Part shown: in pieces, positions 33,935 through 42,195 of the stretch
How positions within the stretch are numbered: the stretch's first letter is position 1
Layout: every line of letters begins with the position of its first letter
Assembly: GCA_019637795.1 (NCBI GenBank)
Contig: JAHBUY010000006.1
Coordinates: 240,330-304,329, forward strand
Direction: 5' to 3'
Source of the DNA: a bacterium
GTDB lineage: Bacteria; Desulfobacterota; Binatia; HRBIN30; CADEER01
Length of the DNA: 64,000 bases
The notes under the pieces: generated by a model
Told to the model about the DNA's origin: nothing
The model's input: only the letters and a program-made list of their open reading frames with translations
Database searches by the model: none
Position numbers and translations under genes: made by a program

Positions 33935-35330
33935 CGATCTCTGCTGGTTGAGCCTCAGCGAGGCGTCCGATCGCCTCGCCCGCCGCGAGCTGTCGCCGGT
34001 GGAGCTGACACGCGCCGTGCTGGCGCGCATCGAGCGGCTCGACCCGGCGCTGCGCGCCTACCTGGCCGTGCTCCCCGAGGCGGCGCTGCAGGCGGCGCGC
34101 GCGGCCGAGGCCGAGATCGCGGCCGGGCGGCGGCGCGGCCCGCTGCACGGCGTGCCGGTGGCGGTGAAGGACCTCTGCGACCTGCGCGGCACCGCGACCA
34201 CCTGCGCCTCGCGGGTGCGCGATGCGCAGCCGGCGACCGCCGACGCCACCTGCGTCGCCCGCCTGCTCGAGGCGGGGGCGGTGATCGTCGGCAAGACCAA
34301 CCTCACCGAGTTCGCGCTCATGGGCCATCACCCGGAGCTGCCGATCCCGATCAACCCGTGGAGCGCCGACCACGCCACGGGCGGCTCCTCGAGCGGCTCC
34401 GGCGTGGCGGTGGCCGCCGGCCTCTGCGCGGCGGCGCTCGGCACCGACACCGGCGGCTCGATCCGCATTCCCTCGTCGTGGTGCGGCACCGTCGGCTTGA
34501 AGCCGACCTACGGCCGGGTCAGCCGCGCCGGCGTCTTCCCCCTCGCCGCCTCGCTCGACCACGTCGGACCGCTGGCGCGCCGCGTCGCCGATGCCGCGCA
34601 CGTGCTCGATGCGATCGCCGGCGCCGACCCGCGCGACCCGACGACGCCGCGCCAGCCGCCCCCCGGCTGCGCCGCGGCGCTCGCCGACGGCGCGCGCGGC
34701 CTGCGCGTCGGCTGGGACGAGACCTACGCCACCACCATGGTGCTGCCCGAGGTCGCCGCCGCCGTGCACGCCGCGGTCGAGCAGCTCGCCCGGCTCGGCG
34801 CCGCGATCGTGCGCGTCCGCGTGCCGCCGGTCGAGGACGTCGTCGCCGCCTGGCCGGTGCTCTGCGGCGGCGACGCCCTGGCCGCGCACTCGCAATACTT
34901 CCCCAGCCGGGCGGCGGCGTACGGTCCCTCGTTCCGCAGCTTCCTGGAATACGCCAGCCGCCTCAGCGCCGCCGACTATGCCCGCCGGCACGAGCAACGG
35001 CTGGAGTGGGCGGGGGCGTTCCGCACGCTGTTCGAGGACTGCGACGCGCTCGCCTGTCCGTCCACCTTCATGCCGCCGCCGCCGGCCGACGCGCTCGATC
35101 CCTACGGCGCGTTCAGCGACACCATCGCCCCGTTCATGCGTTTCACCGCGCCCTTCAACTTCAGCGGCAGCCCGACGCTGTCGCTGCCCTGCGGGATGAC
35201 GGCCGACGGCATGCCGCACAGCCTGCAGTTGGTCGGCCCGCACGGCGGCGAGGCGCTGCTCTGCCGCCTCGGCCACGCCTACGAGCAGGCGACCGACTGG
35301 CACCGCCGGCGGCCGCCGCTCGCCGTCTGA
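33924..35330 (+). CDS. Amidase-signature-family hydrolase
   Basis: 468 residues. The Ser-cisSer-Lys triad is visible: K82 in PVAVKDL, the cis-Ser in GGSSSGSG (about 156) and the nucleophile S179 in DTGGSIRIPSSWCG. 'VGKTNLTEFALMG' and 'GLKPTYGRVSRAGVFPLA' are further signature parts. Relatives hydrolyse amides, ureas or act as GatA-like amidotransferases; no gatB or gatC is nearby, so a free amidase is likelier. GGAGG lies eight bases before the chosen ATG, inside the end of the preceding hydrolase gene. Confidence 0.9.
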   Translation: MAADDLCWLSLSEASDRLARRELSPVELTRAVLARIERLDPALRAYLAVLPEAALQAARAAEAEIAAGRRRGPLHGVPVAVKDLCDLRGTATTCASRVRDAQPATADATCVARLLEAGAVIVGKTNLTEFALMGHHPELPIPINPWSADHATGGSSSGSGVAVAAGLCAAALGTDTGGSIRIPSSWCGTVGLKPTYGRVSRAGVFPLAASLDHVGPLARRVADAAHVLDAIAGADPRDPTTPRQPPPGCAAALADGARGLRVGWDETYATTMVLPEVAAAVHAAVEQLARLGAAIVRVRVPPVEDVVAAWPVLCGGDALAAHSQYFPSRAAAYGPSFRSFLEYASRLSAADYARRHEQRLEWAGAFRTLFEDCDALACPSTFMPPPPADALDPYGAFSDTIAPFMRFTAPFNFSGSPTLSLPCGMTADGMPHSLQLVGPHGGEALLCRLGHAYEQATDWHRRRPPLAV

Positions 35331-35355
35331 TCGCGCCGTCGCCGCGGCCGCCGGT

Positions 35356-35381
35356 GCCGATGGCGCGCGCTCGCCGTCGGC
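35356..35381 (+). terminator. GC hairpin after the amidase gene
   Basis: GCCGATGGCG (35356-35365) pairs with CGCCGTCGGC (35372-35381) with one mismatch. It sits 25 bases after the amidase stop within the 137-base gap before the cytochrome gene. There is no T-tract. A second short hairpin (GCGGCGC/GCGCCGC) lies near 35421-35441. Confidence 0.35.
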
Positions 35382-35467
35382 ATCGCCGGCGGGGCGGGCG
35401 ATGACTCCGCGGTGCGGTCGCGGCGCGATGATTGCGCCGCCCACCCACCCCACGGTAGCAACCTCCC

Positions 35468-36307
35468 ATGGGGTGGCGGTTCACGACGGTCCTGCTGCTC
35501 GTCGCCTGGGCCGCCTCGGCCGGCGCCGCCGAGCCCGCCACGCTGCGCTTCCTGCGCCCCGGCGCGGCGCCGGTCACGCTCACCGCCGACGAGATGGCGC
35601 GGTGCTGCGGCGCCGTCACCGTGCGGCTCGACGACCCCTACTACGGCGCCGAGAAGTCCTACCGCGCCTGCCCGCTCGCCGCCGTCCTGGCGATGGGCTT
35701 CGGCGCGCCGATCACCGACTTCGCCGGTCAGACGGTGTTCTTCCGCGCCCGCGACGGCTACGCCAAGCCGGCGCCGCCGGCGCTGCTCGCCGAGCCCGGC
35801 GGCTACGTCGCCTTCGCCGACGCCGACCACGCGCGCGGCGACGATCCGGGCTGGCAGCCGATCGACCGCGCGCAGGCCGACCCGGGGCCCTTCTACGTCG
35901 TCTGGACCGGCGCCGCGCAGCAGGACACCCACCGCTATCCCTGGCCGTACCAGCTCACCGAGATCGAGATCGCGCCGATCGAAACGCTCTATCCGCACAT
36001 CGCGCCCGCCGGCCTGGCGGACGACGCGCCGGCCTGGGTCGGCTACCGGATCTTCACCAGCCAGTGCATCGCCTGCCACGCGATCAACCGCGAGGGCGGC
36101 ACGGTCGGCCCCGACCTCAACGTGCCGCGCAGCATCGTCGAGTATCGGCCCGCCGACCAGATCAAGGCCTACATCCGCGACCCGCTCAGCTTCCGCTACA
36201 CCAACATGCCGCCGCACCCGGGGCTGCGCGAGGCCGACCTCGACGCCCTGGTCGCCTATTTCACCGCCATGAAGGACCGCAAGCACGATCCGGGGCGGAC
36301 GCCGTGA
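35468..36307 (+). CDS. Periplasmic cytochrome c with sulfite-oxidase-fold-like N-terminal domain
   Basis: 279 residues. The signal peptide (1-21) ends in AGAAE. Residues about 25-180 resemble the molybdopterin-binding/sulfite-oxidase fold ('KSYRACPLAAVLAMGF', 'FFRARDGYAKPAPPALL') but without an obvious cofactor Cys context. The C-terminal class I haem domain has C200-I-A-C203-H204 and a likely axial Met in TNMPPH (M247). It probably carries electrons in the periplasm. Its stop overlaps the GTG of the cyclohydrolase-like gene by four bases (GTGA), tying a periplasmic redox protein to a cytoplasmic nucleotide enzyme. No strong ribosome site is seen. Confidence 0.85.
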   Translation: MGWRFTTVLLLVAWAASAGAAEPATLRFLRPGAAPVTLTADEMARCCGAVTVRLDDPYYGAEKSYRACPLAAVLAMGFGAPITDFAGQTVFFRARDGYAKPAPPALLAEPGGYVAFADADHARGDDPGWQPIDRAQADPGPFYVVWTGAAQQDTHRYPWPYQLTEIEIAPIETLYPHIAPAGLADDAPAWVGYRIFTSQCIACHAINREGGTVGPDLNVPRSIVEYRPADQIKAYIRDPLSFRYTNMPPHPGLREADLDALVAYFTAMKDRKHDPGRTP

Positions 36308-37446
36308 GCGCCCCGTCCCTGTGCGGCACCCTGCTGTTCCGCGCCAGCCGGCCGCTCGACACGCCGCATGGCCGCTTCACCGCCCACGAGCTCACCGATC
36401 TCGCGACCCGGCAACCGCTGCTGGCCGTGACCACCGGCGCGTGCGATGGCGGCGAGCCCCTGCTGGCGCGCGTGCACTCGTCGTGCGTCACCAGCGAGAG
36501 CATCGGCAGCGCCGACTGCGACTGCGCCGAGCAGCTCGACGCCGCCCTCGCCCGCATCGCCGCCGCCGGCCGCGGGGTGCTGTTCTATCTCCTGCAGGAG
36601 GGACGCGGCGCCGGACTGGTGGCCAAGGCGCGCGACCGCATGCTGGTGCAGGCGAGCCACGACCACGTCACGACCTTCGACGCCTACGCGCGCATGGGGC
36701 TCGACCGCGACTACCGCCGCTACGATCCGGTCGCCTTCGCCTGCGCCGCGCTCGGCATCGCGGCGCCGCTGCACCTGCTGAGCAACAATCCCGACAAGCT
36801 CGCCGCGCTGCGCGGCGCCGGCGTCCGCGTCGCCGGCTGCACGCCGCTGGCGCACGCGCCGTCGCCGTTCAACCTCGCCTACCTCGCCGCCAAGTCGCGC
36901 TCCGGCCACGCGCTCGACGTCGCCGATGCGCCGGCCCGCGCCGCGGCCCTGCCGGAGGCGGTGCAGGTGACGGAGCCGGCGGCGCTCGCGTCCGTCCCCT
37001 CGCTGCTCGCCGTCGCGTCGTATCTGGTGCCGATTGCGGCTCTCGCGCCGGGGCGCGGCGTCCACTGGCTGCGCCTGCACCTGTACGCCGACCGCGACTC
37101 GGGCCGCGAGCGGGTCGTGCTCACGGTCGCCCGGCCGCGAGCGGCCCGGCCGCTCGTCCACGTGCACGCCGAGACGCTGCACGGCCGCTTTCCCCGCCCG
37201 CTCGCCACCGATGCCTGGCGGCGGGCGGTCGAGCGCCTCGCCGCGCACGGCGCCGGCGCTACGCTGTTCCTGCTGCACGACGAGCCCGGGCTCGCCGCGG
37301 CGGAGCACGCGGCCGATCTGGTCGCCGCCCGCCCCGAGCTGGTCGGCCTGCTGGCGCACCACGTCGGCGCCAGCGCCGCGCTGCTCGTCCCGCATGCCGG
37401 GCTCGCCGCGGCGCTGCGCGGCGCCGGCGTGGAGTGCGCCGGGTGA
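36304..37446 (+). CDS. GTP-cyclohydrolase-II-like protein with degenerate second domain
   Basis: 380 residues. The N-terminal half is RibA-like: RVHSS followed by zinc ligands C61, C72, C74 (C-x10-C-x-C), YLLQEGRGAGL (95-105) and LLSNNPDKLAALRGAG (158-173). The position of the catalytic Tyr in riboflavin GTP cyclohydrolase II (Tyr105 in E. coli) is Arg112 here, so product formation may differ. Residues about 235-380 look like a second, decayed copy: 'LLVPHAGLAAALRGAGVECAG' parallels the first-domain end, but the zinc Cys are lost. There is no ribB or ribH nearby. The GTG start overlaps the cytochrome stop, and a SIS-creatininase gene follows after 37 bases. Confidence 0.88.
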   Translation: MSAPSLCGTLLFRASRPLDTPHGRFTAHELTDLATRQPLLAVTTGACDGGEPLLARVHSSCVTSESIGSADCDCAEQLDAALARIAAAGRGVLFYLLQEGRGAGLVAKARDRMLVQASHDHVTTFDAYARMGLDRDYRRYDPVAFACAALGIAAPLHLLSNNPDKLAALRGAGVRVAGCTPLAHAPSPFNLAYLAAKSRSGHALDVADAPARAAALPEAVQVTEPAALASVPSLLAVASYLVPIAALAPGRGVHWLRLHLYADRDSGRERVVLTVARPRAARPLVHVHAETLHGRFPRPLATDAWRRAVERLAAHGAGATLFLLHDEPGLAAAEHAADLVAARPELVGLLAHHVGASAALLVPHAGLAAALRGAGVECAG

Positions 37447-37483
37447 GCACCGCGCGGCGCGGCGCCGGCGCGCGAGCGGACGC

Positions 37484-39325
37484 ATGACCGCGGATCGACT
37501 GCTGGCGGCGCGCCTGCGCGGCGCGCCGGCGCTGGTGCGGCGCGCCGCGGCGCAGCCGCTGCCAGCCGTGCCGTTCCTGCCGCGCGCCGCGCGCGCCGTC
37601 CTGGTCACCGGCGTCGGCAGCTCGGCGGCGCACGCGCGCCTGCTCGCGCACCTGCTCGCCGAGGTCGCCGGCCTGCCGGCGCGCGCCGTCCCCGCCGGCG
37701 CCTTCCTCGCCGGAAGGGCCGACCGACGCGACGCGCTGGTCGTGTTCTCGCAGGGCCTCTCGCCCAACGCGCGCCTGGCGCTGCACGACGTCGCCGGCTG
37801 GCTCGGCGTCGTCCTGGTCACCGCCGTCACCGGCCGCCGTGGCAGCGCCGCGGCGCGGGCGACGCTGGCGCGCGCGCGGACCGCCGGCGCCCGCGTCGTG
37901 GCGCTGCCGGGCGGCATCGAATCGGGCCGCTTGCTGCGTCTCGCCGGCCCGCTGGCCGGCTACGCCACCGCGCATCGCCTCGCCGCGGCGATCGCCGCGG
38001 CGGCCGGCGTCGAGCAGCCGGCGCTGCGACTCGCTCCCACCCGCATCGCCGCCGCGATGCGCCGCGCCGCCGCGGCTGTCGCGCGGCTGCCGGCCGACCT
38101 CTTCGACGCCGACGTATCGGCGTTCCTCGCCAGCGGCGGCTATGGCGCCCTGGCCGGGAATCTCGCCCTGACCGTCGGCGAGGGACTCCTCGCGCCGCCG
38201 CCGCCGGTGTGGGATCTGCTCGACTTCGCGCACGGCCCGTTCCAGGCCCTGTTCGCCCGCCGCGCCACGGTGCTGGCGCTGACCCGGCGCGACGCCGCCG
38301 GCGAGCCGGAGCTGCTGCGCCGCGCCGCCCGCATGCTCGATCGCCGCCGCCACCGCCTGGTGGCGCTGCCGGCGACCCTGCCCGGGACGCAGGCGTTGTT
38401 CGAGCACCAGATGCTGGTCGACGCGCTGGTGCTGCGCGCCATCGCCGCGCGCGGCATCGACCAGGCGCGCTGGCCGGGGCACGGGCGCGACGGCCCCCTG
38501 TACCGGGTCGCCCGCCCCGCCGGGGCCGCCGCGGTCGTCGCCGATCCGCCGCCGCCGGCCCTCGCCGAGCTCGCGTGGCCGGAGCTGCGCGCGGCCCTGC
38601 GCGCCGGGCGCACCACCGCGGTCGTGCCGCTCGGCGCCACCGAGCAGCACGGACCGCACCTGCCCTTCGCCACCGACACCTGGATCGCCGACGCGCTGGC
38701 CGAGCGCTTCTGCGCCCGCGTGCCGGAAGCGGTCCGCCTGCCGGCCCTCCCCTTCGGCTGCTCGGCCGAGCACGCCGGCTTCCCCGGCACCGTCACGCTG
38801 CGCTGGCGGACCCTGCGCGCGCTGCTCGCGGACGTGCTCGCCTCGCTCGCCGGCGGCGGCTTCCGCCACCTGGTGGTGTTCTCGGCGCACGGCGGCAACG
38901 ATGCGCTGCTGCGCGAGGAGCGCGCCGCCTGGCAGGCCGCGGCGCGGCCGGCGCGGATCACCGTGGTGCACGGCCTGCCGCGGCTGGCGCGGCGCTGGGC
39001 GCAGGCGAGCGCGCGCTTCGGCATCGCGCCGGCCGCGTCCGGGCAGCACGCCGGCGAGCTCGAGACCTCGATCCTGCTCGGTCTGCGCGCCGCCGCCGTG
39101 CGCGTCGGCGCCGGCCGGGCGCGGCCCGCCGCGCCCGGCGCCGACGCGCACGCGCTCTTCTACCCGGACCTCCGCGCCACGGCGCCGGACGGCGTCGTCG
39201 GCGATCCCCGCCCGGCCGCCGCCGCGCGCGCCGCGGCGTATCTCGACGCCTGGTGCGACCTGCTGGTCGCCGACTACCGGCGGGCGAAGAACCGCCACAC
39301 CACGAAGGGAATCCAGAAGGCGTAG
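37484..39325 (+). CDS. SIS-domain / creatininase-family fusion protein
   Basis: 613 residues. Residues about 38-345 form two SIS (sugar-isomerase) halves: 'LVTGVGSSAAHARLLAHLLAE', 'LVVFSQGLSPNARLAL', then 'FLASGGYGALAGNLALT' and 'WDLLDFAHGPFQALF', like the isomerase half of GlmS. Residues about 363-600 are a complete creatininase domain: GATEQHGPHLPFATDT (E387, H389, D398), SAEHAGFPGTVTL, SAHGGND and HAGELETS. Creatininase-family enzymes include the archaeal formamide hydrolase ArfB, which acts on the GTP-cyclohydrolase product. That makes a link with the preceding gene plausible. The 3' end overlaps the opposite-strand membrane-protein gene by 52 bases. Confidence 0.88.
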   Translation: MTADRLLAARLRGAPALVRRAAAQPLPAVPFLPRAARAVLVTGVGSSAAHARLLAHLLAEVAGLPARAVPAGAFLAGRADRRDALVVFSQGLSPNARLALHDVAGWLGVVLVTAVTGRRGSAAARATLARARTAGARVVALPGGIESGRLLRLAGPLAGYATAHRLAAAIAAAAGVEQPALRLAPTRIAAAMRRAAAAVARLPADLFDADVSAFLASGGYGALAGNLALTVGEGLLAPPPPVWDLLDFAHGPFQALFARRATVLALTRRDAAGEPELLRRAARMLDRRRHRLVALPATLPGTQALFEHQMLVDALVLRAIAARGIDQARWPGHGRDGPLYRVARPAGAAAVVADPPPPALAELAWPELRAALRAGRTTAVVPLGATEQHGPHLPFATDTWIADALAERFCARVPEAVRLPALPFGCSAEHAGFPGTVTLRWRTLRALLADVLASLAGGGFRHLVVFSAHGGNDALLREERAAWQAAARPARITVVHGLPRLARRWAQASARFGIAPAASGQHAGELETSILLGLRAAAVRVGAGRARPAAPGADAHALFYPDLRATAPDGVVGDPRPAAAARAAAYLDAWCDLLVADYRRAKNRHTTKGIQKA

Positions 39326-40032
39326 TAGAGCTGGTTGGGCAGGATGCGCAGCAGCCAACCGACGTCGAGCCCGCCGAGTTGGATGAGCGCGTCGGCGGTC
39401 GCCCACAGCCCGTAGTAGAGCGCGACGTAGCGCAGCACCTCGGCGACGACGGCGCGCAGCGCCGCCGGCGCGGCGGCGGCGCGACGCGGCAGCGCCCGGC
39501 TCAGCGCCAGCGCGACGACGAAGAAGACCGTCTCGTAGACCAGCCAGATGGTGTTCGGATCGGCCCCGGGGCGGACGGCGCGGATCCCCAGCGCGAGCGG
39601 GTAGGCGACCAGCGGCACCAGCAGCGTCCACGCGACGGCCGCCGGCACGGCCGCGCGCCAGGAGCGACCGGAGGCGATCGCCACCAGCGACAGGACGAGC
39701 AGATAGACGCGGAAGTCGCCGAGCAGGACGAAGAGCACCATCACCGCCGTCGCCAACGGCGTGCCCGCGAAGCCGAACGATCGCAGCAGCGGACCGGTCA
39801 GCAGCGGATCGATCAGCGTCTCGATCGCGAAGGCGACCGCGTAGCCGTCGACGAAGGGCGCCGCCGCCGGCAGCGCGCCGGCGCCGCGCGGCCGCCAGCC
39901 GAAGGCGCGCCACGCCAGGTAGAGCGCCGGGATCGGCAACAATGCCCAGCAGCCCTGCAGGTCGGTCGCGTAGACCGCGCTCCACGCCACGCCGCAACCA
40001 TGCCCGCCAGGCACCGGCGGGGCAAATCGCAT
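39274..40032 (-). CDS. Polytopic membrane protein, function unknown
   Basis: About 252 residues with seven or so hydrophobic helices, for example 'ATAVMVLFVLLGDFRVYLLVLSLVAI' and 'LVYETVFFVVALALS'. A Trp/Tyr-rich C-terminus ends 'LPNQLYYAFWIPFVVWRFFARR'. No family recognised. The start is uncertain: ATG at 40032 or GTG at 39990, neither with a clear ribosome site. Its 3' end overlaps the SIS-creatininase gene on the other strand by 52 bases, and it is divergent from the FadR-like regulator. Confidence 0.7.
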   Translation of the reverse strand: MRFAPPVPGGHGCGVAWSAVYATDLQGCWALLPIPALYLAWRAFGWRPRGAGALPAAAPFVDGYAVAFAIETLIDPLLTGPLLRSFGFAGTPLATAVMVLFVLLGDFRVYLLVLSLVAIASGRSWRAAVPAAVAWTLLVPLVAYPLALGIRAVRPGADPNTIWLVYETVFFVVALALSRALPRRAAAAPAALRAVVAEVLRYVALYYGLWATADALIQLGGLDVGWLLRILPNQLYYAFWIPFVVWRFFARR

Positions 40033-40084
40033 CCACCCGCGCGCGGCGCGCCGGCGTCCGCCTCCTCGCGGCCCACCGGAAAGA

Positions 40085-40105
40085 ATTGTCCGACCAGTTG
40101 ACAAT
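40085..40105. promoter_or_regulatory. Likely FadR/GntR operator
   Basis: ATTGTC (40085-40090) and GACAAT (40100-40105) form an inverted repeat with a 9-base centre. The left part, TTGTCCGACCA at 40086-40096, fits the FadR-subfamily pattern TNGTNNNACNA exactly. It lies 17-37 bases upstream of the regulator's ATG, so autoregulation of the regulator-hydroxylase pair is likely, and the divergent membrane-protein gene may also be affected. Confidence 0.6.
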
Positions 40106-40121
40106 CAGATGAGCGGATGAG

Positions 40122-40871
40122 ATGAGCAGCGGCATGCTCAAGCCGGTGCGCAAGCAGTCGCTGTCGGAGGCGGTGTTCACGCAGCTCCGCGATCAGATCG
40201 TCAATGGCGAGTTGGCGCCCGGCGACGCGCTGCCGGCGGAACGCGTGCTCTGCGAGGCGCTCGGCGTCAACCGCGGCTCGGTCCGCGAGGCCCTGCGCCG
40301 CCTGCAGCAGTCGCGGCTGGTGTCGATCCGGCACGGCGGCACCTCGCAGGTGCTCGACTACCGCGCCACCGGCGGCCTCGACCTGCTCGCCGACCTGATC
40401 GTGCCCTCCGGCGGCGCGATCGACACCGGCGTCGTCCACGGCATCATCGAGATGCGGTCGGCGCTGGCCCCGGACATCGCCCGGCGCGCCGCCGAGCGGC
40501 GCACCGACGCGCACCTGGCGCGGCTGGATGCGACGGTCGAGCGGATGCGCGACGCCGGCGAGGACCTGGCGGCGCTGCAGGATCTGGCGGTGGCGTTCTG
40601 GTCGGAGCTGGTCGATGCCTCCGACAACCTGGCCTACCGCCTCGCGTACAATTCGCTGCGCGCCACCTACGACCAGTGCCGCGCCCTGTTCACGCAGGTG
40701 CTGGCCGACGAGATCGGCGACCTCGCCGGCTACGCCGCCATCGCGGCGGCGGTGCGCGGCGGCAACGGCGAGGGCGCGGCGCGGCGCGCCCGCACCCTCA
40801 TCGAACGCGGCGAGCGCGGCGTGAAGCAGGTGCTCGACCATCTCCGCCGCGCCGCGAAGGAGCAGGCATGA
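40122..40871 (+). CDS. FadR-like GntR-family transcription regulator
   Basis: 249 residues. The winged-helix N-terminus has 'VFTQLRDQIVNGELAPGDALPAERVLCEALGVNRGSVREALRRLQQ'-type sequence (residues 18-63). The C-terminal helical domain begins 'LDYRATGGLDLLADLI', a pattern seen in FadR-type proteins that bind acyl-CoA. A FadR-like operator lies just upstream. Its stop overlaps the ATG of the fatty-acid-hydroxylase-family gene by four bases. It probably represses or activates this pair in response to an acyl ligand. Confidence 0.9.
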   Translation: MSSGMLKPVRKQSLSEAVFTQLRDQIVNGELAPGDALPAERVLCEALGVNRGSVREALRRLQQSRLVSIRHGGTSQVLDYRATGGLDLLADLIVPSGGAIDTGVVHGIIEMRSALAPDIARRAAERRTDAHLARLDATVERMRDAGEDLAALQDLAVAFWSELVDASDNLAYRLAYNSLRATYDQCRALFTQVLADEIGDLAGYAAIAAAVRGGNGEGAARRARTLIERGERGVKQVLDHLRRAAKEQA

Positions 40872-41569
40872 GCACGATCACCACGACGCCGCTCGACGCC
40901 GACGGGCCCGTCCCGTCGCTGTCGCTGGCCGCCACCGACAGCCCGCGCACCGTCGCCGAGGCGCTGGCGGTGTTCCTCCGCCACGGCAGCCCGCGGATCG
41001 TCATGGCGGCGCTGCTGATCGCGGTCGCGGCGCGGCTCGCGGTCGGCGACTGGTCGGCCTGGGACCTGCTGCCGGTGGCGGGGATCCTCGCCTTCTGGCC
41101 GATCCAGGAGTGGTTGATCCACGTCTACATCCTGCACTTCCGGCCGCGGACCGTGTTCGGGCGGCGGCTCGACTTCCCGGTCCCGCGCAAGCACCGCGAG
41201 CATCACCGGACGCCATGGGAGATCGACCTGCTGTTCATCCCCATGCACTCGTTCCTGTACTCGCTGCCGCTGCTGGTGCTGCTGTGGTTCGCGCTGACGC
41301 CGAACACGCCGCTGGCGCTCACCGGCATCGTCGCCCACCTGGCGCTCACCCTGCACTACGAGTGGGTGCACTTCCTGGTGCACACCCGCTACCAGCCGAC
41401 CTCGGCGCACTACCAGCGCCTGTGGCGCAACCACCGCCTGCACCACTTCAAGAACGAGCACTACTGGATGGGCGTCACCATGACGGGCGGCGACCGGCTC
41501 TTCGGCACCGCGCCGGCGCTCAAGGACGTGGAAACGTCGCGCACCTGCCGCACCCTGGCGGCGGGATGA
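40868..41569 (+). CDS. Fatty-acid hydroxylase superfamily membrane di-iron protein
   Basis: 233 residues with about four transmembrane helices. The His clusters of the sterol-desaturase/fatty-acid-hydroxylase family are present in order: WLIHVYILH, KHREHH, HYEWVHFLVH and NHRLHHFKNEHYWMG, which would hold a di-iron centre. It probably hydroxylates or desaturates a lipid or carotenoid at the membrane. The ATG overlaps the FadR-like gene stop (ATGA), so expression is coupled to that regulator. Confidence 0.9.
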   Translation: MSTITTTPLDADGPVPSLSLAATDSPRTVAEALAVFLRHGSPRIVMAALLIAVAARLAVGDWSAWDLLPVAGILAFWPIQEWLIHVYILHFRPRTVFGRRLDFPVPRKHREHHRTPWEIDLLFIPMHSFLYSLPLLVLLWFALTPNTPLALTGIVAHLALTLHYEWVHFLVHTRYQPTSAHYQRLWRNHRLHHFKNEHYWMGVTMTGGDRLFGTAPALKDVETSRTCRTLAAG

Positions 41570-41615
41570 GACAGGCGCGGGTCCCGTCTGCTATCGCGTC
41601 CGCCGGGAGGACCCG

Positions 41616-42170
41616 ATGACGATGACCCCGCCGCGCCTGGCGCCGCTGCCGCCCGACCAGTGGCCCCCCGACACCGCCCAGCTCCTCGAGGCCAGCAAGA
41701 TGGGCGGGCGGGTGCTGAACATCTTCGCCACCCTGGCGCATCACCCCGATCTGCTGCGCCGCTGGATGGTGTTCGGCACGCACGTCCTGATCAAGTCGAC
41801 CATCGCGCCGCGCGAGCGCGAGCTGCTCATCCTGCGCACCGGCTGGAACTGCCGCGCCGAATACGAATGGGGCCAGCACGTGGTGATCGGCCGCCAGGTC
41901 GGCCTCAGCGAGGACGAGATCCGGCGCGTCGCCGCCGGACCCGAGGCGCCCGGCTGGGACGCCTTCGACGCCGCCCTGCTGCGCGCCGCCGACGAGTTGC
42001 ACCGCGACGCGCGCATCGGCGACGCCACCTGGCGGGTCCTCGGCGCGCGCTACGACAGCAAGCAGCTCCTCGACCTGATCTTCACCGTCGGGCAGTACAC
42101 CCTGGTCTCGATGGCCCTGAACTCGCTCGGCGTGCAGCTCGACGAGGGGGTGGCCGGCTTCCCGCCGTAG
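41616..42170 (+). CDS. Carboxymuconolactone-decarboxylase-family protein
   Basis: 184 residues. The AhpD/CMD helical core is recognised by 'REREL LILRTGWNCRAEYEWGQHVVIGRQVGLS' in outline. It has one Cys with a downstream His (NCRAEYEWGQH) rather than a CxxC redox pair, so it fits the CMD-like non-AhpD group. The reaction is unknown. GGGAGG lies seven bases before the ATG. It follows the hydroxylase gene by 46 bases and is convergent with the phytase-like gene. Confidence 0.88.
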   Translation: MTMTPPRLAPLPPDQWPPDTAQLLEASKMGGRVLNIFATLAHHPDLLRRWMVFGTHVLIKSTIAPRERELLILRTGWNCRAEYEWGQHVVIGRQVGLSEDEIRRVAAGPEAPGWDAFDAALLRAADELHRDARIGDATWRVLGARYDSKQLLDLIFTVGQYTLVSMALNSLGVQLDEGVAGFPP

Positions 42171-42195
42171 GCGCCGGGTCGAAGCCGCGCTGGGC

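Noticed and set aside
36304..37446. Ordinary riboflavin ribA
   Set aside because: The catalytic Tyr is replaced, a degenerate second domain is present and no other riboflavin gene is nearby, so I did not assign the symbol.
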